Of a stretch of 64,000 nucleotides of DNA, positions 63,498-64,000 are shown in pieces. Location of the stretch: contig NZ_FZOI01000014.1 of NCBI RefSeq assembly GCF_900188385.1, positions 96,956 through 160,955 of the forward strand, read 5' to 3'. The DNA is from Azospirillum sp. RU38E (GTDB lineage: Bacteria; Pseudomonadota; Alphaproteobacteria; Azospirillales; Azospirillaceae). Each line of letters begins with the position of its first letter. Within the stretch, counting starts at the first letter, position 1. The position numbers and the translations under genes were made by a program. Under the pieces are notes generated by a model, which ran no database searches, was not told where the DNA came from, and saw nothing but the letters and a program-made list of their open reading frames with translations.

Positions 63498-63813
63498 GAT
63501 GCCTCTCCACACCAGCGCCCATTGCCAATGCAGCGATCTGCCGCTTCATTTTGGCTAAGGCGTGTTCGGCGGCGGCGCTCGCCCGTCCTTCGCCCGACGC
63601 CTCACCGCTGGCGAACAGTGCCGTGCCGCCCCCACGCAACACTTGTTCCATGTCCATAAGGTCCACACAGATCAACCCCTGCGACACCAGTAGATTGGAC
63701 ATGGCCGAAATGGCAGCCGCCATGCACCCCGTCCCATCATCTGGCGGCAGGGTGGCGCTCGACTTGCCACGCCTCTTGATGCAGACATCCACGCAATCGG
63801 CACAGACCTTCAT
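63484..63813 (-). CDS. Small protein with FtsZ T7-loop-like segment
   Basis: 109 residues. The N-terminus is cysteine-rich (MKVCADCVDVCIKRRG). From residue 46, GLICVDLMDMEQVL, then GGGTALFASGEASGEGRASA, matches the FtsZ segment around the T7 synergy loop (GLMNVDFADV ... G.A..G.A.G..RA). Both T7 acidic residues are kept (Asp51, Asp54); Asn is Cys49. There is no GTP-binding GGGTGTG motif, so it is not a complete FtsZ. The frame is open upstream as far as the insertion sequence, so a truncated N-terminus is possible. GGAG precedes the ATG. Confidence 0.6.
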   Translation of the reverse strand: MKVCADCVDVCIKRRGKSSATLPPDDGTGCMAAAISAMSNLLVSQGLICVDLMDMEQVLRGGGTALFASGEASGEGRASAAAEHALAKMKRQIAALAMGAGVERHHDCH

Positions 63814-63908
63814 GTTTCCAACTCCACCAGGAAAACCGTCATCATGAGGTGGGATTCCCGGCGGTGAGACAACAAAAAAGGGAAAAATCTGAAACCTGTG
63901 GATAACTA

Positions 63909-64000
63909 TGGTCTGTTGACATTCATCGCATCACCAGCACGGTTGCGGTAAGGTTTATCATTGCGGCGTAGCTGCAATCTGTTTTGTCGTAGCGGGTGGC
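63909..64000. mobile_element. End of an IS5-type (IS427-like) insertion sequence
   Basis: The element end reads about GGTCTGTTGACATTC, the terminal-repeat style of the IS427 group, and contains the transposase stop 13-16 bases inside. The element continues past the window. The exact terminus and target duplication cannot be fixed without the other end. Confidence 0.6.
63923..64000 (-). CDS. IS5-family transposase, C-terminal 25 residues (runs off the right edge)
   Basis: Minus-strand frame ending in ATRYDKTDCSYAAMINLTAT then VLVMR and stop. RYDK followed by a small-residue/hydrophobic C-terminal helix is typical of the end of IS427-group DDE transposases, where the Arg/Lys of the catalytic YREK region lies upstream. 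Only the last 25 codons are in the window. Confidence 0.65.
   Translation of the reverse strand, partial: ATRYDKTDCSYAAMINLTATVLVMR

Overview
The window looks like chromosomal DNA from a GC-rich alphaproteobacterium of the Rhodospirillales, most like the Azospirillum/Niveispirillum group. This rests on the flagellar gene order (fliF-fliH-fliN-motA-like-flbD, then flhA-flhF-flhG), the Lgt-MidA-PgeF run, a SixA/CYTH-CHAD/PPK/PPX locus, and codon use. The genus is an inference; no rRNA or tRNA gene was seen.

Region by region. (1) 1-10.2 kb: the N-terminal part of a divergent PEP carboxylase, an APH-like/ATPase fusion, a universal stress protein behind an FNR/FixK-like box, and a polyphosphate locus (CYTH-CHAD protein and SixA on the minus strand, ppk and ppx on the plus strand). 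(2) 10.2-21 kb: housekeeping genes. These are a LysE exporter, an SCP2 protein, an EnvZ/OmpR-type two-component pair divergent from a small periplasmic PepSY-like protein, a stretch of consecutive hairpins, a MocR regulator that has lost its PLP lysine, a ybjN-proC-ybaK run, ubiK, and lgt-midA-pgeF. (3) 21-35.2 kb: a flagellar cluster that lacks fliG between fliF and fliH. It ends in a 1499-residue proline-rich FliK-like protein carrying 13 copies of a 54-residue repeat. (4) 35.2-40.7 kb: a taurine/sulfonate-type ABC importer, small proteins, a YCII protein, and a CBS-USP pair.

(5) 40.8-53.2 kb: an accessory defence island. Two large unrecognised proteins, one ending in a CPCC-type cysteine-rich domain, form a minus-strand operon. 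It is divergent from a WYL regulator followed by hsdM-hsdS-hsdR and an HrgA-like protein with a PD-(D/E)xK-like core. A nested dyad between the divergent units is a good candidate operator for the WYL protein. (6) 53.3-62.3 kb: a minus-strand phage tail module running from tape measure to tailspike, with overlapping start and stop codons throughout. It begins abruptly at the tape-measure gene, with no head, tail-tube or chaperone genes. (7) 62.3-64 kb: an eroded junction with a DUF1778 antitoxin, a truncated GNAT toxin, a two-gene unit pairing an FtsZ-T7-loop-like small protein with a PD-(D/E)xK nuclease-like protein, and the end of an IS5-type insertion sequence.

The best candidates for undescribed biology are the CPCC-domain two-gene unit next to the type I restriction system and the FtsZ-like/nuclease-like pair at the right edge. 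Both are inferences from motifs read by eye and need profile searches.
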